Below, piece after piece: positions 8,913-18,755 of a stretch of DNA of 64,000 nucleotides (position 1 is the first letter of the stretch; every line of letters begins with the position of its first letter). The notes under the pieces were generated by a model. That model worked only from the letters and a program-made list of their open reading frames with translations. It did no database searches and was not told the origin of the DNA. The position numbers were made by a program, and so were the translations under genes. The stretch spans positions 1-64,000 of the forward strand of contig NZ_FCOK02000016.1 in NCBI RefSeq assembly GCF_001544555.2. The letters run 5' to 3'. This DNA is from Caballeronia udeis. GTDB lineage: Bacteria; Pseudomonadota; Gammaproteobacteria; Burkholderiales; Burkholderiaceae.

Positions 8913-10010
8913 TTACTGCACGGGACTGCCAAATACATCCTTTACTTGTTGCAGATAGTCGAACCTCCACTTCTCTGTCGGCTCGATGAATGAACCTTCA
9001 CCGAACTCGTTCCAGCAACAGATGACCACGGTGCGATGCGTTTTGTCTGGATATTGATCGAGTATCGATCTTGCCTGCTTCAAATGTTCTTCAAATTCGT
9101 GTGGCACGCTAAAGGACAGGTCGTGCAATTTGTCCGGACTTCCGCCCCAGGGACGCTTGTCCCAGCCAGAGGTAACGGGTACGAAGTAAGGTAGTCGGGA
9201 ATGTGTGAGAATCCATGTCCAGCTCTGGCGGTATCCATTGCTCAACTCGGAATACGAGTGCGATTGCGGCATGTCCGGTGAATAATTCCCCGACAGCCCC
9301 ATGTGATAGTTGTAGGCACTGATGGCCGAATACCCGGCCGCTGGAAGGCCATGTTCGACAGGTTCCGCAACCGCCTGGCTCGTGGCGACGAAATAGATTC
9401 CGGGTATGCCAGCTGCAGCCGCCTCTTTGCGCGCCCGTTCAAAAAGCTGCGCGACATTCATACCGAACGAGCTGGCCTTGCGATCGAGGTCCTCGGGCGC
9501 AAAGATGAAGACGACCGGCAAACCGTCAATGCGGTAATAGGACTCCTGCAAAAAATAGTGACGGATCCAATAGTCGACGATAGCATCGAATTGCGCCAGC
9601 GAAGACGGTGTATCGGTATGGTTGGCCCACAGTATCGAAAACTTGACGGCCGATCGGGCCGGCGATGCCAGATAGGCGTCAATGGCCTGCGTGAGAACCG
9701 CACCGCCATCGTTGATCCAGTACCAGTCGTAAACAACAAAGTCGATGCCATAGTCGTGCATCCAGCGAATGTGTTGCGTAGCGATGTCGATCCGGCTGTC
9801 ATCGTAGAAACCCAGAAGCGGCTTGCGACCACCGTACTGACGAATGGCGTCCCACGGCGGACTTTTGGCGAACGGGGGAGCAAATTTCCAGCCGGGAAAG
9901 TAGTACACGCCGACAGAATAGGCTTTCGTGGGTGCCTCGCCGGCGAATGCCGAGATGACCAAGAGCGTGGCCATCCATGCCAGAACGTACGCACGCGCCG
10001 ACTCCTTCAT
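8913..10010 (-). CDS. Secreted GH99-like (WbsX-type) glycan-processing protein
   Basis: The 365-aa product starts with a signal peptide (basic start, hydrophobic YVLAWMATLLVISAFAG, then a small-residue cleavage region) and continues with a TIM-barrel-like domain. The family's conserved patterns include VGVYYFPGW near the start, GIDFVVYDWYW around residue 90, LPVVFIF, YSAISAYNYHMG and a late CCWNEFGEGSFIEP. These are seen in the GH99-like WbsX group linked to polysaccharide loci. It probably acts in the periplasm or outside the cell, either trimming the polymer or releasing chains. Catalysis by this group is not well established. Its start overlaps the stop of the Wzy gene (ATGA at 10007-10010), so the two are translationally coupled. 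Confidence 0.75.
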   Translation of the reverse strand: MKESARAYVLAWMATLLVISAFAGEAPTKAYSVGVYYFPGWKFAPPFAKSPPWDAIRQYGGRKPLLGFYDDSRIDIATQHIRWMHDYGIDFVVYDWYWINDGGAVLTQAIDAYLASPARSAVKFSILWANHTDTPSSLAQFDAIVDYWIRHYFLQESYYRIDGLPVVFIFAPEDLDRKASSFGMNVAQLFERARKEAAAAGIPGIYFVATSQAVAEPVEHGLPAAGYSAISAYNYHMGLSGNYSPDMPQSHSYSELSNGYRQSWTWILTHSRLPYFVPVTSGWDKRPWGGSPDKLHDLSFSVPHEFEEHLKQARSILDQYPDKTHRTVVICCWNEFGEGSFIEPTEKWRFDYLQQVKDVFGSPVQ

Positions 10011-11263
10011 TGCGCCTCCGCCGCGCGGTTGCCTTCATCGAGTTGAAGGCGGCCCTGCGTCGAGCCACCGGCAGAGGTGATACCCCTCGCGTATGCGGCC
10101 ACAGCCGCACGATCAGAAAATAGCAGCACGAAGAACATCACCGGCAAGTACTTATAGAAGCCGTTCACGAATGCGGTTGCGAAGATGAAGAATCCCAGCA
10201 CCGACAGCAGGATTGCCGATGAGCGCCGTTGAATAGCGATCTTTACCGCCATCAGGTGCGGAATAGCGTACGCAATGAGAACCGGCATTCCGTATGAATA
10301 AAACGCGCTAAGAAAGTCGTTATGGAACCATATGTAAAGACCTATTTGGCGCATGTTGAAGTCGTACGAACTCGAGAAATTACGACCAATGAAGAAATCG
10401 AGTCCGTTGAACGAGGCGATCGCCGAGAGCCAACTGTCCCATATGATCACGCGGCTCAAGCGGTCGAAATTGTCCAGTACTGTCTCGAAGAAAGAAAGGT
10501 ACTGGTACAGAAAGCTTCCGAACAAAAAGTCGAGAACCTCTCTTATGTGCACGACAAACAATCCGGCGAGCATGAAGATGCTTGCCGTTATCAACAACTG
10601 CCGCGCCTGGAGCCGGATGTTCGCGACGAGATAGGCCGCCACAATCACGATAATCGGCGTGCGCGATCCTGTGTACAGCGTGAAATAGAGAAACAGGGCG
10701 GCAAGCATGAAGTGCCGTTTCTTCCGGCTGAACGAGGCAACGTAGATCCACCAGAGGCTTCCGAACGCGAGCAAATAGGACGCCACGTGAGGGAGTCGAT
10801 ACAAGCCCTGGTTGTAAATTCTCAGGAACTCGATGTCGTTCGATCCCGACGTGAAGACATCGGCTTCGCCGCCATAGTCGCTTCCGTTGATACCGATGAA
10901 CGCTGGCAGAAAAAGCGCCGCGAACACGTAGGTCGCGTGGCTGATCGCAGACGGACTAATACGGGTGTTTTTAGCGTAGAAAAATGCGGCAAAGAACTGC
11001 ATGAGAAACAGGATGTCAGATACATCTTCTATCGTCATGGAGAAGCGCAGAAAGTTGATCAGCGCCGATGTCAGGAGACACAAGATGCATGCGATAAACC
11101 AGAACCGGTCGATCTTGTCACGCGTGAAACGGAACATCAGTAGTATCGATACGGGGATCGATGCCACGAAGACCGGTATTGCTGAAAAGTAATTGACGAC
11201 GTTATCCAGGGCGAACGCCCCGACAATGTAGTAGATGATCAGGTCATCGGACTCGTGGCGCAT
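10007..11263 (-). CDS. Wzy-like O-antigen/exopolysaccharide polymerase
   Basis: This is a polytopic membrane protein of about 418 aa with roughly 10-12 hydrophobic segments and a large extracytoplasmic loop near the C-terminal third (region YTGSRTPIIVIVAAY to IGRNFSSSYDFNMRQ). It would join lipid-linked repeat units in the periplasm. The layout and the position between an O-acetyltransferase and a flippase gene support Wzy; primary sequence is poorly conserved in the family. ATG 11263 is chosen because it overlaps the preceding gene by only 20 bp and has GGGAG upstream. A longer reading to 11317 would overlap more. Confidence 0.7.
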   Translation of the reverse strand: MRHESDDLIIYYIVGAFALDNVVNYFSAIPVFVASIPVSILLMFRFTRDKIDRFWFIACILCLLTSALINFLRFSMTIEDVSDILFLMQFFAAFFYAKNTRISPSAISHATYVFAALFLPAFIGINGSDYGGEADVFTSGSNDIEFLRIYNQGLYRLPHVASYLLAFGSLWWIYVASFSRKKRHFMLAALFLYFTLYTGSRTPIIVIVAAYLVANIRLQARQLLITASIFMLAGLFVVHIREVLDFLFGSFLYQYLSFFETVLDNFDRLSRVIIWDSWLSAIASFNGLDFFIGRNFSSSYDFNMRQIGLYIWFHNDFLSAFYSYGMPVLIAYAIPHLMAVKIAIQRRSSAILLSVLGFFIFATAFVNGFYKYLPVMFFVLLFSDRAAVAAYARGITSAGGSTQGRLQLDEGNRAAEAQ

Positions 11264-11855
11264 GGCGAGCGATCTCCCGGGCAGGATTGCCGGCCACGAC
11301 CGCACCGGGTGCCACATCGCGGGTCACCACGGATCCCGCGCCAATGATCGCCTCATCGCCAATAAGAATATCGCCGATCACGATCGCACCCGCACCAAAC
11401 TCGACCCGATTCCCGATGGTCGGCGGATAACTTTCACCATCATCGCCTAGCTTGTTTCCTATCGTGACGCCGTGGCGGATGATGCAGCCATCGCCCATCT
11501 TCACGGCCTCATTGATCACGATACCGACAGAGTGATACAGCACTACGCCTCTGCCAAGCGTGACCCGACACGGGATGTCGATGCCCATCACCCAGTCCAC
11601 GATCAATCGGTACACGAATCGGTACGGCGCCGTCAGCGCTCGCGTCAATCGCCTACGATCGTTGTACGAAGCATGGGCGCACCTGAAAAGTACGAGAACG
11701 AATCGCGACTTCATATGCGAATTGACGCGCCAATCCTCCCTGATCATGGAGAACAGAGAGACTCGGGGAGGCCGGTCCTCAAGCTCGAGAAGCCCATCGT
11801 GCAATGTCCTTGTCGTCACCGTCGCCTGTTCATGGATTTGTTCTGTCATGGTCAT
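11244..11855 (-). CDS. Left-handed beta-helix serine acetyltransferase-like O-acetyltransferase
   Basis: The 203-aa protein ends in hexapeptide repeats (IVINEAVKMGDGCIIRHGVTIGNK, VEFGAGAIVIGDILIGDEAIIGAGSVVTRDV) that build a left-handed beta-helix, with a VVAGNPAREIA ending typical of the SAT/WcaB-like family. The catalytic histidine appears in IRHGVTIG. It probably transfers acetyl groups from acetyl-CoA to a sugar of the repeat unit. Its start overlaps the previous glycosyltransferase stop (ATGA at 11852-11855) and its end overlaps the Wzy start, so it is tightly coupled in the operon. Confidence 0.8.
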   Translation of the reverse strand: MTMTEQIHEQATVTTRTLHDGLLELEDRPPRVSLFSMIREDWRVNSHMKSRFVLVLFRCAHASYNDRRRLTRALTAPYRFVYRLIVDWVMGIDIPCRVTLGRGVVLYHSVGIVINEAVKMGDGCIIRHGVTIGNKLGDDGESYPPTIGNRVEFGAGAIVIGDILIGDEAIIGAGSVVTRDVAPGAVVAGNPAREIARHAPRVR

Positions 11856-12763
11856 CTTCCCGGACGGTAAACAGTACGCGTTGCGATCTTACGCACCAGC
11901 TTTTGGGGATAGCAGAGGGAGGACAGCGCGCCCCATAGCGATTTCGAGACTACCGATCGTGAACCCAGATAGTTTCGATACGACTTGATGAAGCAGTAAT
12001 AGGAAACTATCTTCCAACGCGATGTGTATCCCCCGAAAATGGTGTCGCGAAGTCGAAATGTCCTCGCGATCGTCGCGTATCGAAGCCGGCTGGATGCACT
12101 CTTGTCGTGTATCCGGTAATGGATCAGCGGTTCCGCGACGTTGCCAAATCTTGCGCCGGCTTTGAGAAAACGGGCAAAGATATCGTAATCTTCCGCGGGA
12201 ACGTTTTCCTGAATGTAGGGGACATTCTTGAAGAAAGAAGCGCGCCCTAGAACGGTAGGATGGAGCACTCCGTGCTCGCCCCTCAGAATCGTTGTTTCGA
12301 TGTCCGCGTGCCGTGCAGGAAAATTCGTCCTTCCTATCGGCAGATTGGTCGAGTCGTGAAAGATCACCGCGTTGCTTCCGACTACATCCAGCGCGTCTCT
12401 GGTGATGTATTCGTACTGACGCTCAATGCGCTCCGGAAGAAGAACATCGTCGGGATCCATTCGCATGATATAGGTAGAAGAACAGTTCGCTATACCGATG
12501 TTCAATGCATTCGCAAAGCCGACGTTCTTCGATAGCGCGATGATCTTCACATGGTCCAGCGCATCCGACGCTCGTTGCGCAATGATCAGCGAGTTGTCAG
12601 TCGAGCCGTCGTCGACGAAAATGACCTCGCGCGGCTGAGACGTCGAATTTAGTATCGAATGGAAAAAGTCTTCGAGGTAGCGACCGTTATTAAAATTGGC
12701 CACTACCATGCTGACATCTACTGTCGCTCTCGTCTGCATGCACGACTCCTGAACCGTCTTCAT
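11852..12763 (-). CDS. Family 2 glycosyltransferase
   Basis: The 303-aa product has a GT-A fold of the GT2 family: the start SMVVANFNNGRYLEDF, the DDGSTDNS nucleotide-binding motif and the metal-binding segment MRMDPDDVLLPERI (DXD equivalent). A later EDYDIFARFLKAG fits the acceptor-side ED motif. It should add one sugar to the undecaprenyl-linked repeat unit on the cytoplasmic face. It follows the next upstream glycosyltransferase gene by only 10 bp. The sugar specificity is unknown. Confidence 0.87.
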   Translation of the reverse strand: MKTVQESCMQTRATVDVSMVVANFNNGRYLEDFFHSILNSTSQPREVIFVDDGSTDNSLIIAQRASDALDHVKIIALSKNVGFANALNIGIANCSSTYIMRMDPDDVLLPERIERQYEYITRDALDVVGSNAVIFHDSTNLPIGRTNFPARHADIETTILRGEHGVLHPTVLGRASFFKNVPYIQENVPAEDYDIFARFLKAGARFGNVAEPLIHYRIHDKSASSRLRYATIARTFRLRDTIFGGYTSRWKIVSYYCFIKSYRNYLGSRSVVSKSLWGALSSLCYPQKLVRKIATRTVYRPGR

Positions 12764-12773
12764 CCCAGCTTGC

Positions 12774-13673
12774 CTATATGTCTTTACGAGCCGCCATCTT
12801 CACGGTGTTGCGCACCCGAATTCTTCTGGTACGTTTATGCAGCCAGCTACATGTAGGAGCGGTCGCGTTGATGTTCCTTGCCAGATCGCCCGTGCCGAGG
12901 AAATACGCAATCGCCTTCTGCACGCCGGAGTCCGACGGCCAGAGGAACTCGCTGAGTTCACCCGTTTGAACCGTGCAACCGTGTCGCTTCAGAACGTCTT
13001 TCGCTATTCCAACGTGGGCATCCCTCTGACGTGCAATTCGTCGCGATCCAACCTGGCCGCCATGGATTCGGTAACGGAGCAACGGCAGCGAAATGTTGGC
13101 GAACTCCCCGTACGGAACGAGGTCAGTCCACAACCGGTAATCTTCGACGTATTCAGCGTCGGCGCGGTACTCGATACCTTTCTGCCTAATCACCTGAGCA
13201 CGCATCATGACCGTAGGATGCGCAAAACAACTCTCGATCATCAGGAGTGCCTTGCACGCTTCATCGGTAGGCGGAGTGGCGACATATTGATCCACCTCTC
13301 CGAATTTGACGATATCGGTGCCACAAGCAACAAGACGGGGTTCCGCTTCCATCTTTGCCAGTTGGAGTCCGAGCCGCTTGGGATGTGCGATGTCGTCTGC
13401 ATCCATTCTCGCCAGATACCTTCCGGCCGCCCGGTTTATCCCATGGTTCAGCGCCGCGACGATGCCGCTCTTGTCTTGCCGAAGAACGTGAATGCGCTTG
13501 TCACTGCGGCTCATCCGACTCGCGATCATCGGAGTGTCATCGTCCGACCCATCGTCGACGATCAATAACTCGAAGTTTCGATAGTCCTGTTGCAAGATCG
13601 AGTTGACGGCCTCCTCGATAAATCGAGCGCCGTTATGCACCGGCATCAACACGGATATCTTTAGTTCTGGCAT
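12774..13673 (-). CDS. Family 2 glycosyltransferase
   Basis: The 299-aa product has ISVLMPVHNGARFIEEAV, the IVDDGSDDDTP motif, MDADDIAHPKRL (DXD) and the acceptor-side VEDYRLW. These define a cytoplasmic GT2 inverting glycosyltransferase. It is similar in plan to the gene just downstream but not a recent duplicate. It is separated from the BY-kinase gene by 96 bp, which may contain an internal promoter or just a spacer. The sugar transferred is unknown. Confidence 0.87.
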   Translation of the reverse strand: MPELKISVLMPVHNGARFIEEAVNSILQQDYRNFELLIVDDGSDDDTPMIASRMSRSDKRIHVLRQDKSGIVAALNHGINRAAGRYLARMDADDIAHPKRLGLQLAKMEAEPRLVACGTDIVKFGEVDQYVATPPTDEACKALLMIESCFAHPTVMMRAQVIRQKGIEYRADAEYVEDYRLWTDLVPYGEFANISLPLLRYRIHGGQVGSRRIARQRDAHVGIAKDVLKRHGCTVQTGELSEFLWPSDSGVQKAIAYFLGTGDLARNINATAPTCSWLHKRTRRIRVRNTVKMAARKDI

Positions 13674-13769
13674 GTTTCGATCACAAACGTAATGTGAGCC
13701 TGATACCGCCAGATCATCAGGTTGTGGTGACTGGCGCGATACCGCGAATAAACTTGGATGTCGAGTGCG

Positions 13770-16013
13770 CTATCTGGGAACTCTGGGAGGCTCCGGGTAA
13801 GAGTACGGGGAGTACCGGTAACTTCCGTACATGGAACCGAGGCCGTATCGACCGAGATCCGGATTGGCGCCATTAAAGAGTACGCCGGTCGGTATCGCGC
13901 CATTCTGCGATAGCCGCTTTATCGACTCTTTCACTTCGCCCGCCTTGGTCGCTCCCGCCCGTGCGACGATGAATACTGTTCCCGCGGCTGGTGCCATGAC
14001 GGTTGCATCGGTAACGGTGAGGATCGGCGCCGAATCGATGAGCAGAACGTCGTATGCATTCGATAGTTCTTTGATGACGTCGTGTACGCGATCCCTCATC
14101 AACAGTTCTGACGGATTCGACACAATAGAGCCTCTGGAAATGAAATCGAGATTAGGAGCGACCTTTCTGATCGCTGATTCAAACGAGGCGTGCCCGGTGA
14201 TCAGTTCGGTAAAGCCAGCGTTCACCTGGCCGTCGAAGCAACGATGCAAATGTCCTTGGCGAATATCGCAGTCCAGAAGCAGCACGCGCTTCCCCGCCGC
14301 AGCGAGCAGTGCTGCAAGGTTGGCGGACACGAATGATTTGCCGACGCCCGGTGTCGGGCCGGTCACCAGCACCACGCCGTTCTTGGCTTCGAAGAGCACA
14401 AACTGCAAGGCGGTGCGCAACGCGCGCAGGCTTTCTACTGCTGCATCATGTGGTGCTTCGGATGCGAGCAAATTCATGCGCGGTTGACCATCGGTCTCTG
14501 CCCGCGTGATGCCCTTTTGAATCTTGCTATATGGAATGGTCGCATACACGCTGAGACCAATGTTCTTTTCAATCTGGGACGGCGAACTAAAGCCGCCGAA
14601 CAGGACGCTACGCGCGTAAGCTGCCGCACTGGCTACGATAAGCCCGAATATCACAGACGCCGCCAGCACCAGGGATTTCTTTGGCTTGACCGATTCCCGA
14701 GGCAAGTCGGGGGTATCGACAAGTCTTACATTGCCGAGCTTTCCTGCCTTGACCAATAAAAGTTGCTGCGCGTTGGTCACGAGCGAGGCATAGAGATCCG
14801 TATTCACTTTGACATCCAGCAGCGCCTTGGCTAGTTCCTGTTCCAAGCCCGGGAGCCGCTTGATTTTGTCGTCGAGTACGGCGGCCCGTTGCTGCAAGGT
14901 ATCGATTTGCTGATTGGTTGCCATAACCTCTTTGGCGTTGGCACCGAAGTGAGCGGATAACTCCTGCTTCTTCTGCACGAACTGGATCAATCGGGTCTGG
15001 ACGTCCGCTGCCTGTCCGAGCGTGATCTTCGCCTCCTCGCCCAGATCGAACGTCCCGTTCGTATCGCGGAGTGCCGTCAGGTGCTGCTGCGATGCCAGGA
15101 GCCGCTGCTTGAGTACCGGCAACTGGGCGTCGAGGAAATTCATCGACAAAGCCGCATCTTCTGTCTTCCGGTCGACATTCTGCTTGATGTATTCGTTGCC
15201 TATCTGCGTCATCAAATCGTGCAGGTACACTGCATTGTTACCCTGAAGCGTAGCGATGACCACACCCGATTGCTTGATCTTTTCCTGGATATTCAGCCCG
15301 GCCTGGACGTCGTGGATCGTCGTGGCTCTCGAGTGGCGCATGAGGACGAATGTGGCGCCGGGCTTTCCCGTTGCCGATTTTACAGTGAGGGAGATGTCGC
15401 CATTGCGAGCATGAAACACTTCGCGCTGTCCAATGCGCCCCTGCACTGGCGGTTCAAGTCCCGGCCCGGACAACGCATAGCGTCCCTCGCCCAGCAGCGT
15501 CAAATCGAAACTTTTTTCCTCGCTTCGATCCGGTACGTCGAAGAGCGGAACGTGGATCTCCTCGGTGCCCCATGTATAGCCGCCCCAACCGAAGAAGCCG
15601 GGATTCGATATGTCGGTTGCTTCGCGCGCGAACAGGCGCCCAACCAGTGGAAACTGCTTCGGCGACGCGCTGATATAGGCATGAACCGCGTCCACTGCGC
15701 GAGTCACGATCAGACGCGATCCGAGTATTTGCGCTTCAGCGGAAGCGTTCGACTTCACGTCGAAGAGTGCCGACACGTCAGCAAGCGTACTTCTGCTTGC
15801 CGACGTGTCGGGATTATCCTCGACCTGCAACATGATGTCGGCCTGATACACCGGCGGAGCCAGAAATGCATATGACGCCCCGGCCAGGAGAAAGGCAAGC
15901 GTGACGAGGATGATCATCCGGCGCTGCTCGATGGCTATGTCGATGAGCCGGACCAGTCCGTATTCGTCAGACTCTTCCACGCGATCTGACGGCGGAGGAT
16001 TGCGGTTGTTCAT
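13770..16013 (-). CDS. Wzc-type polysaccharide co-polymerase/tyrosine autokinase
   Basis: The 747-aa protein has the complete plan of proteobacterial BY-kinases. An N-terminal Wzz domain has TM1 near residues 33-52 and a second TM near 450-475 (SLVLAASVIFGLIVASAAAY). The cytoplasmic kinase carries Walker A GPTPGVGKS, Walker A' LLLDCDIRQG and Walker B VLLIDSAP. The tail is tyrosine-rich (YGLGSMYGSYRYSPYSYPEPP), the usual autophosphorylation cluster. It controls chain length and export of the polymer through cycles of phosphorylation. A partner Wza channel and Wzb phosphatase are not in the window. Confidence 0.92.
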   Translation of the reverse strand: MNNRNPPPSDRVEESDEYGLVRLIDIAIEQRRMIILVTLAFLLAGASYAFLAPPVYQADIMLQVEDNPDTSASRSTLADVSALFDVKSNASAEAQILGSRLIVTRAVDAVHAYISASPKQFPLVGRLFAREATDISNPGFFGWGGYTWGTEEIHVPLFDVPDRSEEKSFDLTLLGEGRYALSGPGLEPPVQGRIGQREVFHARNGDISLTVKSATGKPGATFVLMRHSRATTIHDVQAGLNIQEKIKQSGVVIATLQGNNAVYLHDLMTQIGNEYIKQNVDRKTEDAALSMNFLDAQLPVLKQRLLASQQHLTALRDTNGTFDLGEEAKITLGQAADVQTRLIQFVQKKQELSAHFGANAKEVMATNQQIDTLQQRAAVLDDKIKRLPGLEQELAKALLDVKVNTDLYASLVTNAQQLLLVKAGKLGNVRLVDTPDLPRESVKPKKSLVLAASVIFGLIVASAAAYARSVLFGGFSSPSQIEKNIGLSVYATIPYSKIQKGITRAETDGQPRMNLLASEAPHDAAVESLRALRTALQFVLFEAKNGVVLVTGPTPGVGKSFVSANLAALLAAAGKRVLLLDCDIRQGHLHRCFDGQVNAGFTELITGHASFESAIRKVAPNLDFISRGSIVSNPSELLMRDRVHDVIKELSNAYDVLLIDSAPILTVTDATVMAPAAGTVFIVARAGATKAGEVKESIKRLSQNGAIPTGVLFNGANPDLGRYGLGSMYGSYRYSPYSYPEPPRVPR

Positions 16014-16107
16014 AGTCGAAAATTCGTTCCGGGTTTTGCTGACATCTCGCTGCCTTACGGGATCGTGCGGTAGCGTGGCCGGGTATGAATGCCGGTCTCG
16101 CCAACGC

Positions 16108-17400
16108 CTACTGATGGCTGGCTATCTCCTGCTCCGCGAAGATCCCTTCTGCCTCGAAATCTGCTGCCGGAGCGAGCATGCCCGTCGCTTCGAGTGGACC
16201 CGCTGTCGTTGCGACCGATTCGAGTACCGCGCCGAGCGATGCCGGCTCGGCTGGCGCGTGTACAGGTGAAACTTTTGGCTTCTTCTCGTCTCGCAGATTG
16301 CGCTCGAGCAGCGCCTCATACTGAGCCAACACGCTGTCCCACCGAAAGGCGCTGTCGAAACGACGGCCGCTCGCTTCGCGCATCGCACGCACTGTGGCGT
16401 GATCGGCCAGCAGCGCCGAGATATGCAGATCGCAGTCGGATTCGTTCGAGAAGAAGCGTGCGTCGGGGCCGGCTACCCAACGGTTGAACTCATTCTCATG
16501 AGCGATAACGGCGGAACTGGCTCCCAACGCTTCCACGAGTGAAGGATTGGTGCCGCCGACCTGATGCCCGTGCAGATAAAACAGTGCATGGCGTCTCAGC
16601 GCCTGTACAGTGTTCTGGTCGTAGATAGCCCCGGGGAATACGACCTCCGGACCCGCCGCATCGACGACTTCGCGATGATACGGATTACCAACCGGATCGT
16701 ACTTCCCCAGTACGACAAGTTTGGCGCCCCGAGGTCGGCGTGAGAAGGCAGTCACGATCTCGACAATCGAATTCTCGGGTTCAGGACGCGCAATGGCCAG
16801 CGCATAAGGCGAATCACCGAGGCCGAGTTCCTTGGGTACGAGGCCCCTATATTCATCGATCCGGTCTGCGCCGTAGGGAATCATCGTGATCTTCCGCTGA
16901 TTCACGCGCGTCGCGAGATGCACGGCGATGGACGGATGATCGGCTATCAGATGATTGCCAGTCCAGCAACCGATGCGTTCGTTGATATATAACCACGTGC
17001 GCTCATACCAGCGCCATTTCGTACGACGCCATTCCAGGCCGTCCATGTTGATCAGGTTTCTGATGCCGCGCCAACGCAGATAACTACAGAAGATAGCGGT
17101 GTTGTAGCCCAACGTCAGCACCAGCCCAGTGTCCCGCTTCGCGGCTATTCGAACCGATTTCCAGTCGAACTCGACGGTTCCCATCGCGCCATCGCGCTGG
17201 ACCGGTACAAAAATGCGCCTGATCCCGCACCAACTATCTTCGGCCACGTCAGCGTCGCTATTCTGTCCCTGGCAATAGACGGTCACGCTCCATCCGCGCT
17301 TCGTCAGATAGAGCGCAAGTCGCTCAGCGAATGTCTCGAAGCCGCCGTGCTGCGCCGGAATACCCCGGATTCCCATTATGGACAGCCGCTTTTCTGCCAT
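16108..17400 (-). CDS. DUF1972-type GT4 glycosyltransferase
   Basis: The 430-aa product starts with the DUF1972 signature MGIRGIPAQHGGFETFAERLA and continues with a GT4 (GT-B) fold ending in the nucleotide-sugar site HQVGGTNPSLVEALGASSAV. Proteins of this class act in exopolysaccharide assembly, often as rhamnosyl- or related transferases. ATG 17400 is preferred because the family begins close to its first DUF1972 residues, with GAGG upstream. An 89-residue extension to 17667 would overlap the divergent gene's promoter. The C-terminal 60 residues are alanine- and proline-rich and extra to the family. Confidence 0.8.
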   Translation of the reverse strand: MAEKRLSIMGIRGIPAQHGGFETFAERLALYLTKRGWSVTVYCQGQNSDADVAEDSWCGIRRIFVPVQRDGAMGTVEFDWKSVRIAAKRDTGLVLTLGYNTAIFCSYLRWRGIRNLINMDGLEWRRTKWRWYERTWLYINERIGCWTGNHLIADHPSIAVHLATRVNQRKITMIPYGADRIDEYRGLVPKELGLGDSPYALAIARPEPENSIVEIVTAFSRRPRGAKLVVLGKYDPVGNPYHREVVDAAGPEVVFPGAIYDQNTVQALRRHALFYLHGHQVGGTNPSLVEALGASSAVIAHENEFNRWVAGPDARFFSNESDCDLHISALLADHATVRAMREASGRRFDSAFRWDSVLAQYEALLERNLRDEKKPKVSPVHAPAEPASLGAVLESVATTAGPLEATGMLAPAADFEAEGIFAEQEIASHQ

Positions 17401-17672
17401 ATCGATCAACCTCAACGTTGAAGTCGTGTTGCTGAGACGGACAAGTGTCGTAGGACTTAAGCCTATGGCAGGCAACATGGCGAATTCGGTCACTATTGTG
17501 AGCAAATCCGCCAACGTTGAGTCTTTCTTGCAGAATGAAAGAAATAGAGGTCTGCCGCTCGCGGTCATGACTCCCTGTGTGCAGACATTGTCGTTTAAAG
17601 CCACAGGTTTGACGGAAACAGATCGATAGGCTTCCATAATATCGTGTAGCCAAATGAGAGGGATCAACCGCT
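17401..17672. promoter_or_regulatory. Divergent promoter region of the exopolysaccharide locus
   Basis: This 272-bp gap separates the leftward polysaccharide operon from the rightward acyltransferase gene and should contain both promoters. I see no clear conserved box. The segment is AT-richer than its neighbours, as expected for a regulatory region. It is the only sizeable non-coding gap between the two transcription directions. Confidence 0.45.
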
Positions 17673-18755
17673 ATGTCGATAGAGAACGTTTCGGCGGTAG
17701 TCGTGCCTGCGTCCTTAAAACCTCATACGATCAAGTCAAAATCCGACAATAAACTGAGGCCTGTTCCTCCGGCGAGTTCATATGGAGGGCTAACGGAGAG
17801 ATCGATCTTTCACGAACCCTGGTGGCTGAATGCCACTATCGGCGAGAACTGGCACATGGCCGTCATCGAAGTCGGCAATGAGATCATTGGCGAAATGCCT
17901 TACACGCTGACCAAAAAAGGCTTGTGGAGTCTGTCGTATCTGCCGCCACTCACCCGCACACTCGGGCCTGTGATCAAGCGCCAGGCCGCGGATGCCAGTG
18001 GTCCCGAGTGGTCTCATCGTCTGGAGGTGACACGCAAGTTGATTGCCCAGTTGCCCAAGTGCGCGCACTTTCAGCAAGTGGCCGATCCACTCGTATCGGA
18101 AGCGGAAGCCGCCGCGTTCATGCTGGCCGGCTTCAAGGTCTCGGTGCAGTTCACGCTCAAGATCCTCAGTGGCGTGGACGAAGAAACCGCCTGGAACGGA
18201 CTCCGATCGAACACGCGCAATCGGGTCCGGCGCTCGGCCGAGCGATTTATCGTACAGCAGATCTCGAGCGTCGAAACCTTCGTCAACTTCTACGATTCGA
18301 ATCTTGCCGACCGCGACCTCGCCAATGTCTATGGCTCGACCATCATGCGGCGACTACTGACCGAAGTGTTGAGGCGCAATGCCGGCACGATCCTCGGTTC
18401 CTTTGATAACGACGGCACCCTCGTTGCCGCTACGGCGCTCGTATGGGACCGCTCCAACGCCTACTACTTTCTGACGACGCGCCAGGCCACAGCACATAGC
18501 GGCGCTGTTGCGCTGCTCGTTTGGCAGGCGATGAAACTCGCCCGTGAACGAAAGCTCGAGATCGACTTCGACGGCGTTTCCACAGCGGGGATACTTCAGT
18601 TCCTCGCGGGCTTCGGCGGACACCTCGTCCAGCGTTATGTGTTCGAGCGAATGCGAGCCGACTTCGCTATTTATCGTGGTGTGCGGAGCCAATCGCGCGC
18701 GCTTGCAACGTTTGCGTGCAACATTAATGCGAAGAAAAATGCACAGGCTGAGTAA
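17673..18755 (+). CDS. FemAB/BcsL-like GNAT acyltransferase
   Basis: The 360-aa product resembles the BcsL/FemAB-type acetyltransferases (Acetyltransf_6). It has SIFHEPWWLNATIGENWHM near the N-terminus, the basic segment GLRSNTRNRVRRSAERF in the middle, and a C-terminal GNAT lobe with NDGTLVAATALVWDRSNAYYFL and LEIDFDGVSTAGILQFLAGFGG. It probably adds an acyl or aminoacyl group to a surface glycan or precursor. It is transcribed away from the polysaccharide operon across a shared promoter region. A related protein is encoded at 4687-5943. The specific donor is unknown. Confidence 0.7.
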   Translation: MSIENVSAVVVPASLKPHTIKSKSDNKLRPVPPASSYGGLTERSIFHEPWWLNATIGENWHMAVIEVGNEIIGEMPYTLTKKGLWSLSYLPPLTRTLGPVIKRQAADASGPEWSHRLEVTRKLIAQLPKCAHFQQVADPLVSEAEAAAFMLAGFKVSVQFTLKILSGVDEETAWNGLRSNTRNRVRRSAERFIVQQISSVETFVNFYDSNLADRDLANVYGSTIMRRLLTEVLRRNAGTILGSFDNDGTLVAATALVWDRSNAYYFLTTRQATAHSGAVALLVWQAMKLARERKLEIDFDGVSTAGILQFLAGFGGHLVQRYVFERMRADFAIYRGVRSQSRALATFACNINAKKNAQAE

